This document shows positions 1-13,900 of a DNA stretch of 64,000 bases, piece after piece. Under the pieces are notes generated by a model. It saw nothing but the letters and a program-made list of their open reading frames with translations. It did not search any database and was not told the DNA's origin. Where the stretch lies: positions 1 to 64,000 of the forward strand of contig CAXKVV010000652.1 in NCBI GenBank assembly GCA_964058805.1, given 5' to 3'. Position 1 is the first letter of the stretch. Each line of letters starts with the position of its first letter. The translations under genes were made by a program, and so were the position numbers. The stretch comes from Schoenoplectus triqueter. Lineage: Eukaryota > Streptophyta > Magnoliopsida > Poales > Cyperaceae.

Positions 1-1160
1 CCTCGGGACCGCCGAAAGTGAGTCGAGGAGCGCAAAACATGAAAACGGGACCGGACGCCCTCGGCGCCGCCGAAAACGAGTCTGAGAGCGCAAAACATGA
101 AAACGGGTCGCGACGCTATCGGTACCGCCGAAAATGAGTCGGGGAGCGCAAAACATGAAAACGGGTCCCGACGCCATCGGTACCGCCGAAAATGAGTCGG
201 GGAGCGTAAATCACGAAAAAGGGACCCGACGCCCTCGGTACCGCCGACACCGACTCCCGGCGCGCAAAACATGAAAACGGGTCCCGACGCCCTCGGTACC
301 GCCGAAACCGAGTCCGGGCGCGCAAAACGTGAAAACGGGAACCGACGCCCTCGGTACCGCCGAAAAAGAGTCTGGGAGCGCAAAAAATGAAAACGGGACT
401 TGACGCCCTCGGTACAGCCGAAGCCGAGTCCGGGCGCGCAAAACATGAAAACGGGACACGACTCCCTCGGTACCGCCGAAAATGAGTCGGGGAGCGCAAA
501 ACATGAAAACGGGACCGGACGCCCTCGGCGCCGCCGATACCAAGTCCGGGCGCGCAAAACATGAAAACGGGTCCTGACGCCCTCGGTACCGCCGAAAATG
601 AGTCCGGACGCACAAAACATGAAAACCGGACCCGACGCCCTCGGTAGAGCCGAAAATTAGTCGGGGAGCGCAAAACATGAAAACGGGACCCGACTCCCTC
701 GGTACCGCCGAAACCGAGTCCGGGCGCGCAAAACATGAAAACGGGACACGACTCCCTCGGTACCGCCGAAAATCAGCCTGGGTGCGAAAAACTTGAAAAC
801 GAGACCCGACGCCCTCGACGCCGCCGAAAACGAGTCCGCGAGCGCAAAACATGAAAACGGGTCTTGACGCCATCGGTACCGCCGAAAATTATTCGAGGAG
901 CGCAAAACTTGAAAACGGGACCGGACGCCCTCGGTACCGCCGAAACCGAGTCCGGGCGCGCAAAGCATTAAAACGGGTCCCGACGCCATCGGTACCGCTG
1001 AAAATGAGTCGTGGAGGGCAACACATCAAAACGGGACCAGAAGCCCTCGGCGCCGCCGAAACCGAGTCCGGGCGCGCAAAACATCAAAACGGGACCCGAC
1101 GCCGTCGGCGCCAGCGAAAACGAGTCCGGGAGCGCAAAACATGAAAACGGAACTCGACGC
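1..1160 (+). repeat. Higher-order repeat copy, 1,160 bp (20 units), first copy
   Basis: This block starts with the marker CCTCGGGACCGCCGAAAGTG at position 1, and the same marker recurs at 1,161, an offset of exactly 20 units. The first ~300 bases match 1,161-1,460 almost perfectly. The rest, from about 301, matches 2,098-2,957 at an offset of 1,797 bases (31 units minus one base). Relative to the next copy it therefore lacks an 11-unit segment of about 637 bases. It also contains the rare variant GAAAATTATTCGAGG near 887. The block is cut by the window start, so its true left boundary is unknown. Confidence 0.85.
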
Positions 1161-2957
1161 CCTCGGGACCGCCGAAAGTGAGTCGAGGAGCGCAAAACAT
1201 GAAAACGGGACCGGACGCCCTCGGCGCCGCCGAAAACGAGTCTGAGAGCGCAAAACATGAAAACGGGTCGCGACGCTATCGGTACCGCCGAAAATGAGTC
1301 GGGGAGCGCAAAACATGAAAACGGGTCCCGACGCCATCGGTACCGCCGAAAATGAGTCGGGGAGCGCAAATCATGAAAACGGGACCCGACGCCCTCGGTA
1401 CCGCCGACATCGACTCCCGGCGCGCAAAACATGAAAACGGGTCCCGACGACCTCGGTACCGCTGAAACCGAGTCCGGGCGCGCAAAACGTGAAAACGGGA
1501 CCCGACGCTCTCGGTACCGCCGAAAACGAGTTCGAGCGCCCAAATTAAGAAAACGACACCCGACGCCCTCGGTACGGCCGAAACGGAGTCCGAGAGCGCA
1601 AAAAATGAAAACGGGACTCGACGCCCCCGGTACCGCCGAAAACGAGTCCGGGAGCGCAAAACATGAAAACGGGAATCGATGCCCTCGGTACCGCCGAAAC
1701 CGAGTCCGGGCGCGCAAAACATGAAAACGGGACACGACTCCCTCGGTACTGCCGAAAATGAGTCCGGGCGCGCAAAACATGAAAAAGAGACCCGACGCCC
1801 TCGGCACCGCCGAAAACGAGTCCGAGAGCGCAAAACATGAAAAAGGGTCTTGACGCCATCGGTACCGCCGAAAATGAGTCGGGCGTGCAAAACATGAAAA
1901 CGGGTCCCGACGCCCTCGGTACCGTCGAAACCGAGTCCGGGCGCGAAAAACGTGAAAACGGGACCCGACGCCCTCAGTACCGCCGAAAGCGAGTCCGCGA
2001 GCGCAAAACATGAAAACGAGACTTGACGCCCTTGGTACCCCTGAAACCGAGTCCGGGCGCGCAAAACATGAAAACGAGACACGACTCCCTCGGTACCGCC
2101 GAAAACGAGTCGGGGAGCGCAAAACGTGAAAACGGGAACCGACGCCCTCGGTACCGCCGAAAACGAGTCTGGGAGCGCAAAAAATGAAAACGGGACTTGA
2201 CGCCCTCGGTACAGCCGAAGCCGAGTCCGGGCGCGCAAAACATGAAAACGGGACACGACTCCCTCGGTACCGCCGAAAATGAGTCGGGGAGCGCAAAACA
2301 TGAAAACGGGACCGGACGCCCTCGGCGCCGCCGATACCAAGTCCGGGCGCGCAAAACATGAAAACGGGTCCTGACGCCCTCGGTACCGCCGAAAATGAGT
2401 CTGGACGCACAAAACATGAAAACCGGACCCGACGCCCTCGGTAGAGCCGAAAATTAGTCGGGGAGCGCAAAACATGAAAACGGGACACGACTCCCTCGGT
2501 ACCGCCGAAACCGAGTCCGGGCGCGCAAAACATGAAAACGGGACACGACTCCCTCGGTACCGCCGAAAATCAGCCTGGGTGCGAAAAACTTGAAAACGAG
2601 ACCCGACGCCCTCGGCGCCGCCGAAAACGAGTCCGCGAGCGCAAAACATGAAAACGGGTCTCGACGCCATCGGTACCGCCGAAAATTATTCGAGGAGCGC
2701 AAAACTTGAAAACGGGACCGGACGCCCTCGGTACCGCCGAAACCGAGTCCGGGCGCGCAAAGCATTAAAACGGGTCCCGACGCCATCGGTACCGTCGAAA
2801 ATGAGTCGGGGAGGGCAACACATCAAAACGGGACCGGAAGCCCTCGGCGCCGCCGAAACTGAGTCCGGGCGCGCAAAACATCAAAACGGGACCCGACGCC
2901 GTCGGTGCCAGCGAAAAAGAGTCCGGGAGCGCAAAACATGAAAACGGAACTCGACGC
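1161..2957 (+). repeat. Higher-order repeat copy, 1,797 bp (31 units), second copy
   Basis: This is the longer version of the preceding copy. It begins with the same CCTCGGGACC marker and the marker returns at 2,958. It carries about 637 extra bases around 1,424-2,060, including the divergent ATTAAG-type unit at 1,541-1,550. The segment 2,098-2,957 is near-identical to 301-1,160, including the unusual stretch with AAAACTTGAAAACGAGACCC and the TATTCGAGG unit near 2,690. The single-base shortfall against 31 x 58 shows a 1-bp deletion inside. Confidence 0.85.
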
Positions 2958-3475
2958 CCTCGGGACCGCCGAAAGTGAGTCGAGGAGCGCAAAACATGAA
3001 AACGGGACCGGACGCCCTCGGCGCCGCCGAAAACGAGTCTGAGAGCGCAAAACATGAAAACGGATCGCGACGCTATCGGTACCACCGAAAATGAGTCGGG
3101 GAGCGCAAAACATGAAAACGGGTCCCGACGCCATCGGTACCGCCGAAAATGAGTCGGGGAGGGCAACACATCAAAACGGGACCGGAAGCCTTCGACGCCG
3201 CCGAAACTGAGTCCGGGCGCGCAAAACATCAAAACGGGACCCGACGCCGTCGGCGCCAGCGAAAACGAGTCCGGGAGCGCAAAACATGAAAACGGAACTC
3301 GACGCCCTCGGGACCGCCGAAACTGAGTCGAGGAGCGCAAAACATGAAAACGGGACCGGACGCCCTCGGCGCCGCCGAAAACGAGTCTGAGAGCGCAAAA
3401 CATGAAAACGGGTCGCGACGCTATCGGTACCGCCGAAAATGAGTCGGGGAGCGCAAAACATGAAAACGGGTCCCG
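2780..3475 (+). repeat. Tandem pair of 348-bp (6-unit) segments
   Basis: The rare variant GAGGGCAACACATCAAAACG occurs at 2,811 and again at 3,159, exactly 348 bases apart. The CCTCGGGACC marker likewise sits at 2,958 and 3,306. The six-unit segment is thus directly duplicated, with a few point differences, for example AAAGTGAGTC against AAACTGAGTC in the marker unit. This is a recent local duplication at the end of the 1.8-kb repeat block. Confidence 0.8.
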
Positions 3476-6400
3476 ACGCCATCGGTACCGCCGAAAATGA
3501 GTCGGGGAGCGCAAATCATGAAAACGGGACCCGACGCCCTCGGTACCGCCGAAAACGAGTCCGCGAGCGCAAAACATGAAAACGGGTCCCGACGCCCTCG
3601 GTACCGCCGAAAATGCGTCCGGGCGCGCAAAACGTGAAAACCGGACCCGACGCCCTCGGTATAGCCGAAAATGAGTCGGGGAGCGCAAAACATGAAAACG
3701 GGACCCGACGCCCTCGGTACCGCCGAAAACGAGTCCGGGAGCGCAAAATATGAATACGGGACTTGACGCCCTCGGTACAGCCGAAACCGAGTCCGGGCGC
3801 GCAAAACATGAAAACGGGACACGACTCCTTCGGTACCGCCGAAAATGAGTCGGGGAGCGCAAAACATGAAAACGGGACCGGACGCCATCGGCGCCGCCGA
3901 TACCAAGTCCGGGCGCGCAAAACATGAAAACGGGTATTGACGCCCTCGGTACCGCCGAAAATGAGTCCGGACGCACAAAACATGAAAACCGGACCCGACG
4001 CCCTCGGTAGAGCCGAAAATGAGTCGGGGAGCGCAAAACATGAAAACGGGACCCGACGCCCTCGGTACCGCCGAAAACGAGTCCGGGAGCGCAAAATATG
4101 AATACGGGACTCGACGCCCTCGGTACCGCCGAAACCGAGTCCGGGCGCGCAAAACATGAAAACGGGACACAACTCCCTCGGTACCGCCGAAAATCAGTCT
4201 GGGTGCGAAAAACTTGAAAACGAGACCCGACGCCCTCGGCGCCGCCGAAAACGAGTCCGCGAGCGCAAAACATGAAAACGGGTCTCGACGCCATCGGTAC
4301 CGCCGAAAATTATTCGAGGAGCGCAAAACTTGAAAACGGGACCGGACGCCCTCGGTACCGCCGAAACCGAGTCCGGGCGCGCAAAACATGAGAAGGGACC
4401 AGACGCCCTCGGTAACGTCGAAACTGAGTCCGCGAGCGCAAAACATTAAAATGGGTCCCGACGCTATCAGTACCGCCGAAAATGAGTCGGGGAGGGCAAC
4501 ATATGAAAACGGGACCGGAAGCCCTCGGCACCGCCGAAACCGAGTCCGGGCGCGCAAAACATGAAAACGGGACCCGACGCCCTCGGCGTCGCCGAAAACG
4601 AGTCCGGGAGCGCAAAACATGAAAATGGGACTCGACGCCCTCGGGACCGCCGAAGATGAGTCGGGGAGCGCAAAACATGAAAACGGGACCGGACGGCCTC
4701 GGGACCGCTGATGATGAGTCTGACAGCGCAAAACATGAAAACAGGTCGCGACGCTATCGGTACAGCCGAAAATGAGTCGGGGAGCGCAAAACATGAAAAC
4801 GGGACCCGACGCCATCGGTACCGCCGACAATGAGTCGGGGAGCGCAAAATATGAAAACGGGTCCCGACGCCATCGGTACCGCCGAAAATGAGTCGGGGAG
4901 CGCAAATCATGAAAACGGGACCCGACGCCCTCGGTACCGCCGACACCGACTCCCGGCTCGCAAAACATGAAAATGGGTCCCGACGACCTCGGTACCGCCG
5001 AAACCGAGTCCGGGCGCGCAAAACGTGAAAACGGGACCCGACGCTATCGGTACCGCCGAAAACGAGTTCGAGCGCCCAAATTAAGAAAACGAGACCCGAC
5101 GCCCTCGGTACGGCCGAAACGGAGTCCGAGAGCGCAAAAAATGAAAACGGGACTCGACGCCCCCGGTACCGCCGAAAACGAGTCCGGGAGCGCAAAACAT
5201 GAAAACGGAAATCGACGCCCTCGGTACCGCCGAAACCGAGTCCGGGCGCGCAAAACATGAAAACGGGACACGACTCCCTCGGTACCGCCGAAAATGAGTC
5301 CGGGCGCGCAAAACATGAAAAAGAGACCCGACGCCCTCGGCACCGCCGAAAACGAGTCCGAGAGCGCAAAACGTGAAAACGAGTATCGAAGCCATCGGTA
5401 CCGTCGAAAATGAGTCGAGCGCGCAAAACATGAAAACGGGTCCCGACGCCCTTGGTACCGCCGAAACCGAGTCCGGGCGCGCAAAACGTGAAAACAGGAC
5501 CCGACGCCCTCAGTACCGCCGAAAGCGAGTCCGCCAGCGCAAAACATGAAAACGTGACTTGACGCCCTTGGTACCGCCGAAACCGAGTCCGGGCGCGCAA
5601 AACATGAAAACGGGACACGACTCCCTCGGTACCGCCGAAAACGAGTCGGGGAGCGCAAAACATGAAAACATGACCGGACGCCCTCGGCGCCGCCGAAACC
5701 GAGTCCAGCCGCGCAAAACATGAAAACGGGTCCCGACGCCCTCGGTACCGCCGAAACCGAGTCCGGGCGCGCAAAACGTGAAAACGGGACCCGACGCCCT
5801 CGGTACCGTCGAAAACGAGTCCGGGAGCGCAAAAAATAAAAACGGGACTAAGACGCCCTCGGTACCGCCGAAACCGAGTCCGGGCGCGCAAAACATGAAA
5901 ACGGGACACGACTCCCTCAGTACCGCCGAAAATGAGTCGGGGAGCACAAAACATGAAAACGGGACCGGACACCCTCGGCGCAGCCGAAACCGAGTCCGGG
6001 CGCGCAAAACATGAAAACAGGTCCTGACGCCCTCGGTACCGCCGAAAATGAGTCCGGACGCGCAAAACTTGAAAACCGGACCCGACGCCCTCGGTACCGC
6101 CGAAAATGAGTCTGGACGCGCAAAACGTGAAAACCGGACCCGACGCCCACGGTAGAGCCAAAAAAGAGTCGGGGAGCGCAAAACATGAAAACGGGACCCG
6201 ACGCCCTCGGTAACGCCGATAACGAATCCGGGAGCGCAAAACATGAAAACGGGACTCGACGCCCTCGGTACCGCCGAAACCGAGTCCGGGCGCGCAAAAC
6301 ATGAAAACGGGACACGACTCCCTCGGTACCGCCGAAAATGATTTTGGGTGCGAAAAACTTGAAAACGAGACCCGACGCCCTCGGCGCCGCCGAAAACGAG

Positions 6401-9400
6401 TCCGCGAGCGCAAAACATGAAAACGGGTCTCGACGCCATCGGTACCGCCGAAAATTATTCGAGGAGCGCAAAACTTGAAAACGGGACCGGACGCCCTCGG
6501 TACCGCCGAAACCGAGTCCGGGCGCGCAAAACATGAGAAGGGACCACACGCCCTCGGTAACGTCGAAACCGAGTCCGCGAGCGCAAAACATGAAAACGGG
6601 ATTCGACGCCCTCGGTACCGCCGAAACCGAGTCCGGGCGCGCAAAATATGAAAACGGGACACGACTCCCTCGGTACCGCCGAAAATGAGTCTGGGTGCGA
6701 AAAACTTGAAAACGAGACCCGACGCCCTCGGCGCCGCCGAAAACGAGTCCGCAAACGCAAAACATGAAAATGGGTCTCGACGCCATCGGTACCGCCGAAA
6801 ATTATTCGAGGAGCGCAAAACTTGAAAACGGGACCCGACGCCCTCGGCGCCGCCGAAAACGAGCCGGGAGCGCAAAACATGAAAACGGGACTCGGCGCCC
6901 TCAGTACCGCCGAAAGTGAGTCGGGGAGCGCAAAATATGAAAACGGGACCGGACGCCCTCGGTACCGCCGACACCGACTCCGGGCGCGCAAAACATGAAA
7001 ACGGGACCCGACGCCCTCAGTACCGCCGAAAGCGTGTCCGCGAGCGCAAAACATGAAAACATGACTTGACGCCCTTTGTACCGCCGAAACCGAGTCCGGG
7101 CGCGCAAAACATGAAAACGGGACCCGACTCCCACGGTACCGCTGAAAACGAGTTCGAGCGCCCAAATTAAGAAAATGAGACCCGACGCCCTCGGCACGGC
7201 CGAAACGGTGTCCGAGAGCGCAAAAAATGAAAACGGGACTCGACGCCCTCGGCACCGCCATAAACGAGTTCGAGAGCGCAAAACATGAAACCGGGTCTCG
7301 ACGCCATCGGTACCGCCGAAAATGAGTCGGGCGCGCAAAACATGAAAACGGGTCCCGACGCCCTCGGTACCGTCGAAACCGAGTCCGGGCGCGCAAAACG
7401 TGAAAACGGGACCCGACGCCCTCGGCGCCGCCGAAACCGAGTCCGGCCGCGCAAAACATGAAAACGGGTCCAGACGCCCTCGGTACCGCCCAAAATGAGT
7501 CCGGACGCGCAAAACGTGAAAACCGGACCCGACGCCCTCGGTAGAGCCGAAAATGAGTCGGGGAGCGCAAAACATGAAAACGGGACCCGACGCCCTCGAT
7601 ACCGCCGAAAACGAGTCCAGGAGCGCAAAACATGAAAACGGGACACGACTCCCTCGGTAACGCCGAAAACGAATCGGGGAGCGCAAAACATGAAAAAAGG
7701 ACCGGACGCCCTCGGCGCCGCCGAAACCGAGTCCGGGCACGCAAAACATGAAAACGGGTCCTGACGCCCTCGGTACCGCCGAAAATGATTCCGGACGCAC
7801 AAAACGTGAAAACCGGACCCGATGCCCTCGGTAGAGCCGAAAATGAGTCGGGGAGCGCAAAACATGAAAACGGGACCCGACGCCCTCGGCGCCGCCGAAA
7901 ACGACTTCGGGCGCGCAAAACTTGAAAACGGTTCCCGACGCCCACGGTACCGCCGAAAACGAGTCCGGGCGCGCAAAACGTGAAAACGGGACCCGACGCC
8001 CTCGGTACCGCCGAAAACGAGTCCGGGAGCTCAAAAAATGAAAACGGGACTTGACGCCCTCGGTACCGCCGAAACCGAGTCCGGGAGCGCAAAACATGAA
8101 AACGGGACACGACTCCCTCGGTACCGCCGAAAATGAGCCGGGGAGCGCAAAACATGAAAAAGGGACCGGACGCCCTCGGCGCCGCCGAAACCGAGTCCGG
8201 GCGCGCAAAACATGAAAACGGGTCCTGACGCCCTCGGTACCGCCGAAAATGATTCCGGACGCACAAAACGTGAAAACCGGACCCGACGCCCTCGGTAGAG
8301 CCGAAAATGAGTCGGGGAGCGCAAAACATGAAAACGGTACCCGACGCCCTCGGTACCGCCGAAAACGAGTCCGGGAGAGCAAAACATGAAAACGGGATTC
8401 GACGCCCTCGGTACCGCCGAAACCGAGTCCGGGCGCGCAAAATATGAAAACGGGACACGACTCCCTCGGTACCGCCGAAAATGAGTCTGGGTGCGAAAAA
8501 CTTGAAAACGAGACCCGACGCCCTCGGCGCCGCCGAAAACGAGTCCGCAAACGCAAAACATGAAAATGGGTCTCGACGCCATCGGTACCGCCGAAAATTA
8601 TTCGAGGAGCGCAAAACTTGAAAACGGGACCGGATGCCCTTGGTACCGCCGAAACCGAGTTCGGGCGCGCAAAACATTAAAACGGGTCCCGACGCCATCG
8701 GTACCGCAGAAAATGAGTCGGGGAGGGCAACACTTGAAAACGGGACCGGAAGCCCTCTGCGCCTCCGAAACCGAGTCCGGGCGCGCAAAACAAGAAAACG
8801 GGACCCGACGCCCTCGGTACCGCCGAAAGTGAGTCGGGGAGCGCAAAACATGAAAACGGGACCGGACGCCCTCGGCGCCGCCGAAAACGAGTCTGAGAGC
8901 GCAAATCATGAAAACGGGACCCGACGCCCTCGGTACCGCCGACACCGAGTCCGGGCGCGCAAAACATGAAAACGGGTCCCGACGCCCTCGGTACAGCCGA
9001 AACCGAGTCCGGGCGCGCAAAATGTGAAAACGGGACCCGACGCCCTCGGTACCGCCGAAAACGATTCCGGGAGCGCAAAAAATGAAAACGGGACTTGACG
9101 CCCTTGGTACCGCCGAAACCGAGTCCGGGCGCGCAAAACATGAAAACGGGACACGACTCCCTCGGTACCGCCGAAAATGTGTCGGGGGGCGCAAAACATG
9201 AAAACGGGACCGGACGCCCTCGGCGCCGCCGAAACCGATTCCGGGCGCGCAAAACATGAAATCGACTCCCTCGGTACCGCCGAAAATGAGTTCGGGCACG
9301 CAAAACATGAAAAAGAGACACGACGCCCTCAGCAACGCCGAAAACAAGTCCGAGAGCGCAAAACATGAAAACGGGTCTCGACGCCATCGGTACCGCCGAA

Positions 9401-9959
9401 AATGAATCGGGCGCGCAAAACATGAAAACGGGTCCCGACGCCCTCGGTACCGCCGAAACCGAGTCCGGGCGCGCAAAACGTGAAAACGGGACCCGACGCC
9501 CTCGGTACCGCCGAAAACGAGTCCGCAAGCGCAAAACTTGAAAACGTGACTTGACGGCCTCGGTACCGCCGAAATCGAGTCCGGGCGCGCAAAACATGGA
9601 AACGAGACACGACTCCCTCGGTACCGCCGAAAACGAGTCGTGGAGCGCAAAACATGAAAACGGGACCGGACGACCTCGGTACCGCCGAAAACGAGTCCGG
9701 GAGCGCAAAACATGAAAACGGTACCCGACGCCATCGGTACTGCCGAAAATGAGTCGGGGAGCGCAAAACATGAAAACGGGACCCGACGCCCTCGGTACCG
9801 CCGAAAACGAGTCCGGGAGGGCAAAACATGAAAACGGGATTCGACGCCCTCGATACCGCCGAAACCGAGTCCGGGCGCGCAAAACATGAAAACGGGACAC
9901 GACTCCCACGGTACCGCCGAAAATGAGTTCGGGCGCGCAAAACATGAAAATGAGACACG
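3476..9959 (+). repeat. Divergent mosaic satellite block with TATTCGAGG and ATTAAG units
   Basis: Units here are mixed, with no single clean period. A copy relation of about 1,796 bases joins 6,601 (ATTCGACGCC) to 8,397 and continues through the CGCAAACGC variant to the TATTCGAGG unit, so the ~1.8-kb repeat of the left edge continues in degraded form. Diagnostic TATTCGAGG units lie near 4,310, 6,452, 6,806 and 8,597. Divergent ATTAAG units lie near 5,080 and 7,166. No gene-like unique sequence was seen. Confidence 0.85.
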
Positions 9960-10985
9960 ACTCCCTCGGTACCGCCAAAATGAGTCTGGGTGCGAAAAAC
10001 TTGAAAACGAGACCCGACGCCCTCGGCGCCGCCGAAAACGAGTCCGCGAGCGCAAAACATGAAAACGGGTCGCGACGCCATTGGTACCGCCGAAAAATTT
10101 TCGAGGAGCGCAAAACTTGAAAACGGGACCCGACACCCTCGGTACCGCCGAAAACGTGTCAGGGAGCGCAAAACATGAAAACGGGACAGGACGCCCTCGG
10201 TACCGCCGATACCGAGTCCGGGCGCGCAAAACATGAAAACGGGTCCCGACGCCCTCGGTATCGCCGAAACCGAGTCCGGGCGCGCAAAACGTGAAAACGG
10301 GACCCGACGACCTCGGTACCGCCGAAAACGAGTTCGGGAGCGCAAAAGAAGAAAACGGGACTCGACGCCCTCGGTACCGCCGAAAACGAGTCCGGGCGCG
10401 CAAAACATGAAAACGGGACACGACTCCCTCGGTACCGCCGAAAATGAGTCTGGGTGCAAAAAACTTGAAAACGAGACCCGACGCCCTCGGCGCCGCCGAA
10501 AACGAGTCCGCCAGCGCAAAACATGAAAACGGGTCGCGACGCCATTGGTACCGCCGAAAAATTTTCGAGGAGCGCAAAACTTGAAAACGGGACCCGACAC
10601 CCTCGGTACCGCCGAAAACGAGTCAGGGAGCGCAAAACATGAAAACGGGACAGGACGCCCTCGGTACCGCCGATACCGAGTCCGGGCGCGCAAAACTTGA
10701 AAACGGGTCCCGACGCCCTCGGTACCGCCGAAATCGAGTCCGGGCGGGCAAAACGTGAAAACGGGACCCGACGCCCTCGGTACCGCCGAAAACGAGTTTG
10801 GGAGCGCAAAACAAGAAAACGGGACTCGACGCCCACGGTACCGCCGAAAACGAGTCCGGGCGCGCAAAACATGAAAACGGGACACGACTCCCTCGGTACC
10901 GCCGAAAATGAGTCTGGGTGCGAAAAACTTGAAAACGAGACCCGACGCCCTCGGCGCCGCCGAAAACGAGTCCGCGAGCGCAAAA
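9960..10985 (+). repeat. Tandem pair of 464-bp (8-unit) segments
   Basis: The unit with AAAAATTTTCGAGG occurs near 10,095 and again near 10,559, 464 bases apart. The preceding markers AAAATGAGTCTGGGTGC at 9,977 and 10,441, and the following CCGACACCCTCGG, repeat at the same spacing. The two copies differ by a handful of substitutions, for example AACGTGTCAGGG in one and AACGAGTCAGGG in the other. The copies end where the second switches to AAAACATTAAAACGGG near 10,980. Confidence 0.85.
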
Positions 10986-13900
10986 CATTAAAACGGGTCC
11001 CGACGCCATCGGTACCGTCGAAAATGAGTCGGGGAGGGCAACACATGAAAGCGGGACCGGACGCCCTCGGCGCCGCCGAAACCTAGTCCAAGCGCGCAAA
11101 ACGTTAAAACGGGACCCGACGCCCTCGGCGCCGCCGAAAATGAGTCCGGGAGCGCAAAACATGAAAACGGGACCCGACGCCCTCGGTACCGTGGAAAATG
11201 AGTCCGAGAGCGCAAAACATGAAAACGGGACTCGACGCCCTCGGTACCGCCAAAACAGAGTCCGGGCGCGCAAAACGTGCAAATGGGACCCGACGCCCTC
11301 AGGACCGCCGAAAGTGAGTCGGGGAGCGCAAAACATGAAAACGGGACCGGACGCCCTCGGCGCCGCCGAAAACGAGTCTGAGAGCGCAAAACATGAAAAC
11401 AGGTAGCGACGCTATCGGTACCGCCAAAAATGAGTCGGGGAGCGCAAAACAAGAAATCGGGACCCGACGCCATGGTACCGCCGAAAATGAGTCGGGGAGC
11501 GCAAATCATGAAAACGGGACCCGACGCCCTCGGTACCGCCGAAAACGAGTCCGCGAGCGCAAAACATGAAAACGTGACCCGACGCCCTCGGTACCGCCGA
11601 AACCGAGTCAGGGCGCGCAAAACATGAAAACGGGCCACGACTCCCACGGTACCGCCAAAAATGAGTCCGGGTGCGCAAAACATGAAAATAAGACCCGACG
11701 CCCTCGGCGCCGCCGAAAACGAGTTCGAGAGCGCAAATCATGAAAACGGGTCTCGACGCCATCGGTACCGCTGAAAATGAGTCGGGGAGCGCAAAACATG
11801 AAAACGGGACCGGACGCCCTCGGTACCGCCGAAACCGAGTCCGGGCGCGCAAAACATGAAAACGGGTCCCGACGCCCTCGGTACCGTCGAAACCGAGACC
11901 GGGCGCGCAAAACGTGAAAACGGGACCCGACGCCCTCGGTACCGCCGAAAACGAGTCCGCGAGCGCAAAACATGAAAACGTGACCCGACGCCCTCGGTAC
12001 CGCCGAAACCGAGTCCGGGCGCGCAAAACATGAAAACGGGACACGACTCCCTCGGTACCGCCGAAAATGAGTCGGGGCGCGCAAAACATGAAAATGAGAC
12101 CCGACGCCCTCGGCGCCGCCGAAAACGAGTCCGAGAGCGCAAAACATGAAAACGGGTCTCGACGCCATCGGTACCGCCGAAAATGAGTCGGGGAGCGCAA
12201 AACATGAAAACGGGACCGGACGCCCTTAGTACCGCCGAAACCGAGTCCGGGCACGCAAAAAATGAAAGCGGGTCCCGACGCCCTCGGTACCACCGAAACC
12301 GAGTCCGGGCGCGCAAAACGTGAAAATGGGACCCAACGCCCTCGGTACCGCCGAAAACGAGTCCGTGAGCGCAAAACTTGAAAACGTGACCCGACGGCCT
12401 CGGTACAGCCGAAAACGAGTCCGGAAGCGCAAAAAATGAAAACGGGACTTGACGCCCTCGGTACCGCCGAAACCGAGTTCGGCCGGGCAAAACATGAAAA
12501 CGGGACACGACTCCCTCGGTACCGCCGAAAATGAGTCGGGGAGAGCAAAACATGAAAACGGGACCGGACGCCCTCGGCGCCGCCGAAACAGAGTCCGGGC
12601 GCGCAAAACATGAAAACGGTTCCCGACGCCCTCGGTAACGCCGAAAATGAGTCCGGGCGCGCAAAACGTGAAAACCGAACCCGACGTTCTCGGTAGAGCC
12701 GAAAATGAGTCGGGGAGCGCAAAACATGAAAACGGGACCCGACGCCCTCGATACCGCCGAAAACGAGTCCGGGAGCGCAAAACATGAAAACGGGACTCGA
12801 CGCCCTCGGTACCGCCGAAACCGAGTCCGGGCACGCAAAACATGAAAACGGGACAAGACTCCGTCGGTACCGCGAAAATGAGTCCGGGCGCGCAAAACAT
12901 GAAAATGAGACCCGACGCCCTCGGCGCCGTCGAAAACGATTCCCCAAGCGCAAAAAACGAAAACGGGTCTCGACGCCATCGGTACCGTCGAAAATGAGTT
13001 GGGGAGCGCAAAACATGAAAACGGGACCGAACGCCCTCGGTACCGCCGAAACCGAGTCCGGGCGCGCAAAACATGAAAACGGGACAATACTCCGTCGGTA
13101 CCGCCGAAAATGAGACCCGACGCCCTCGACGCCGTCAAAAACGAGTCCGCGAGCGCAAAACACAAAAACGGGTCTCGACGCCATCGGTATCGCCGAAAAT
13201 GAGTCAGGGAGCGCAAAACATGAAAACGAGACCGGACGCCCTCGGTACCGCCGATACTGAGTCCGGGCGCGAAAAACATGAAAACGGGTCCCGACGCCCT
13301 CGGTACCGCCGAAACCGAGTCCGGGCGCTCAAAACGTGAAAACGGGTACCGACGCCCTCGGTACCGCCGAAACCGAGACCGGGCGCGCAAAACGTGAAAA
13401 CGGGACCCGACGCCCTCGGTACCGCCGAAAACGAGTCCGCGAGCGCAAAACATGAAAACGTGACCCGACGCCCTCGATACCGCCGAAACCGAGTCCGGGC
13501 GCGCAAAACATGAAAACGGGACTCGACTCCCTCGGTACCGCCGAAAATGAGTCGGGGGGCGCAAAACATGAAAACGGGACCCGACGCCCTCGGCGCCGCC
13601 GAAACTGAGTCCGGGCGCGCAAAACATGAAAATGGGTCCCGACGCCCTCGGTACCGCCGAAAATGAGTCCGGGCGCGCAAAACGTGAAAACCGGACCCGA
13701 CGCCCTCGGTAGAGCCGAAAATGAGTCGGGGAGCGCAAAACATGAAAACGGGACTCGACGCCCTCCGTACCGCCGAAAACGAGTCCGGGAGCGCAAAACA
13801 TGAAAACGGGACTCGCCGCCCTCGGTACCGCCGAAACCGAGTCCGGGCGCGCAAAACATGAAAACGGGACACGACTCCCTCGGTTCCGCCGAAAATGAGT

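Noticed and set aside
851..1144. Many 60-150-codon frames on the A-rich strand (97-codon frames are frequent)
   Set aside because: The recurring length comes from the TGA inside CATGAAAAC returning at a fixed number of 58-bp steps. They are Lys/Arg-rich shadows of the satellite.
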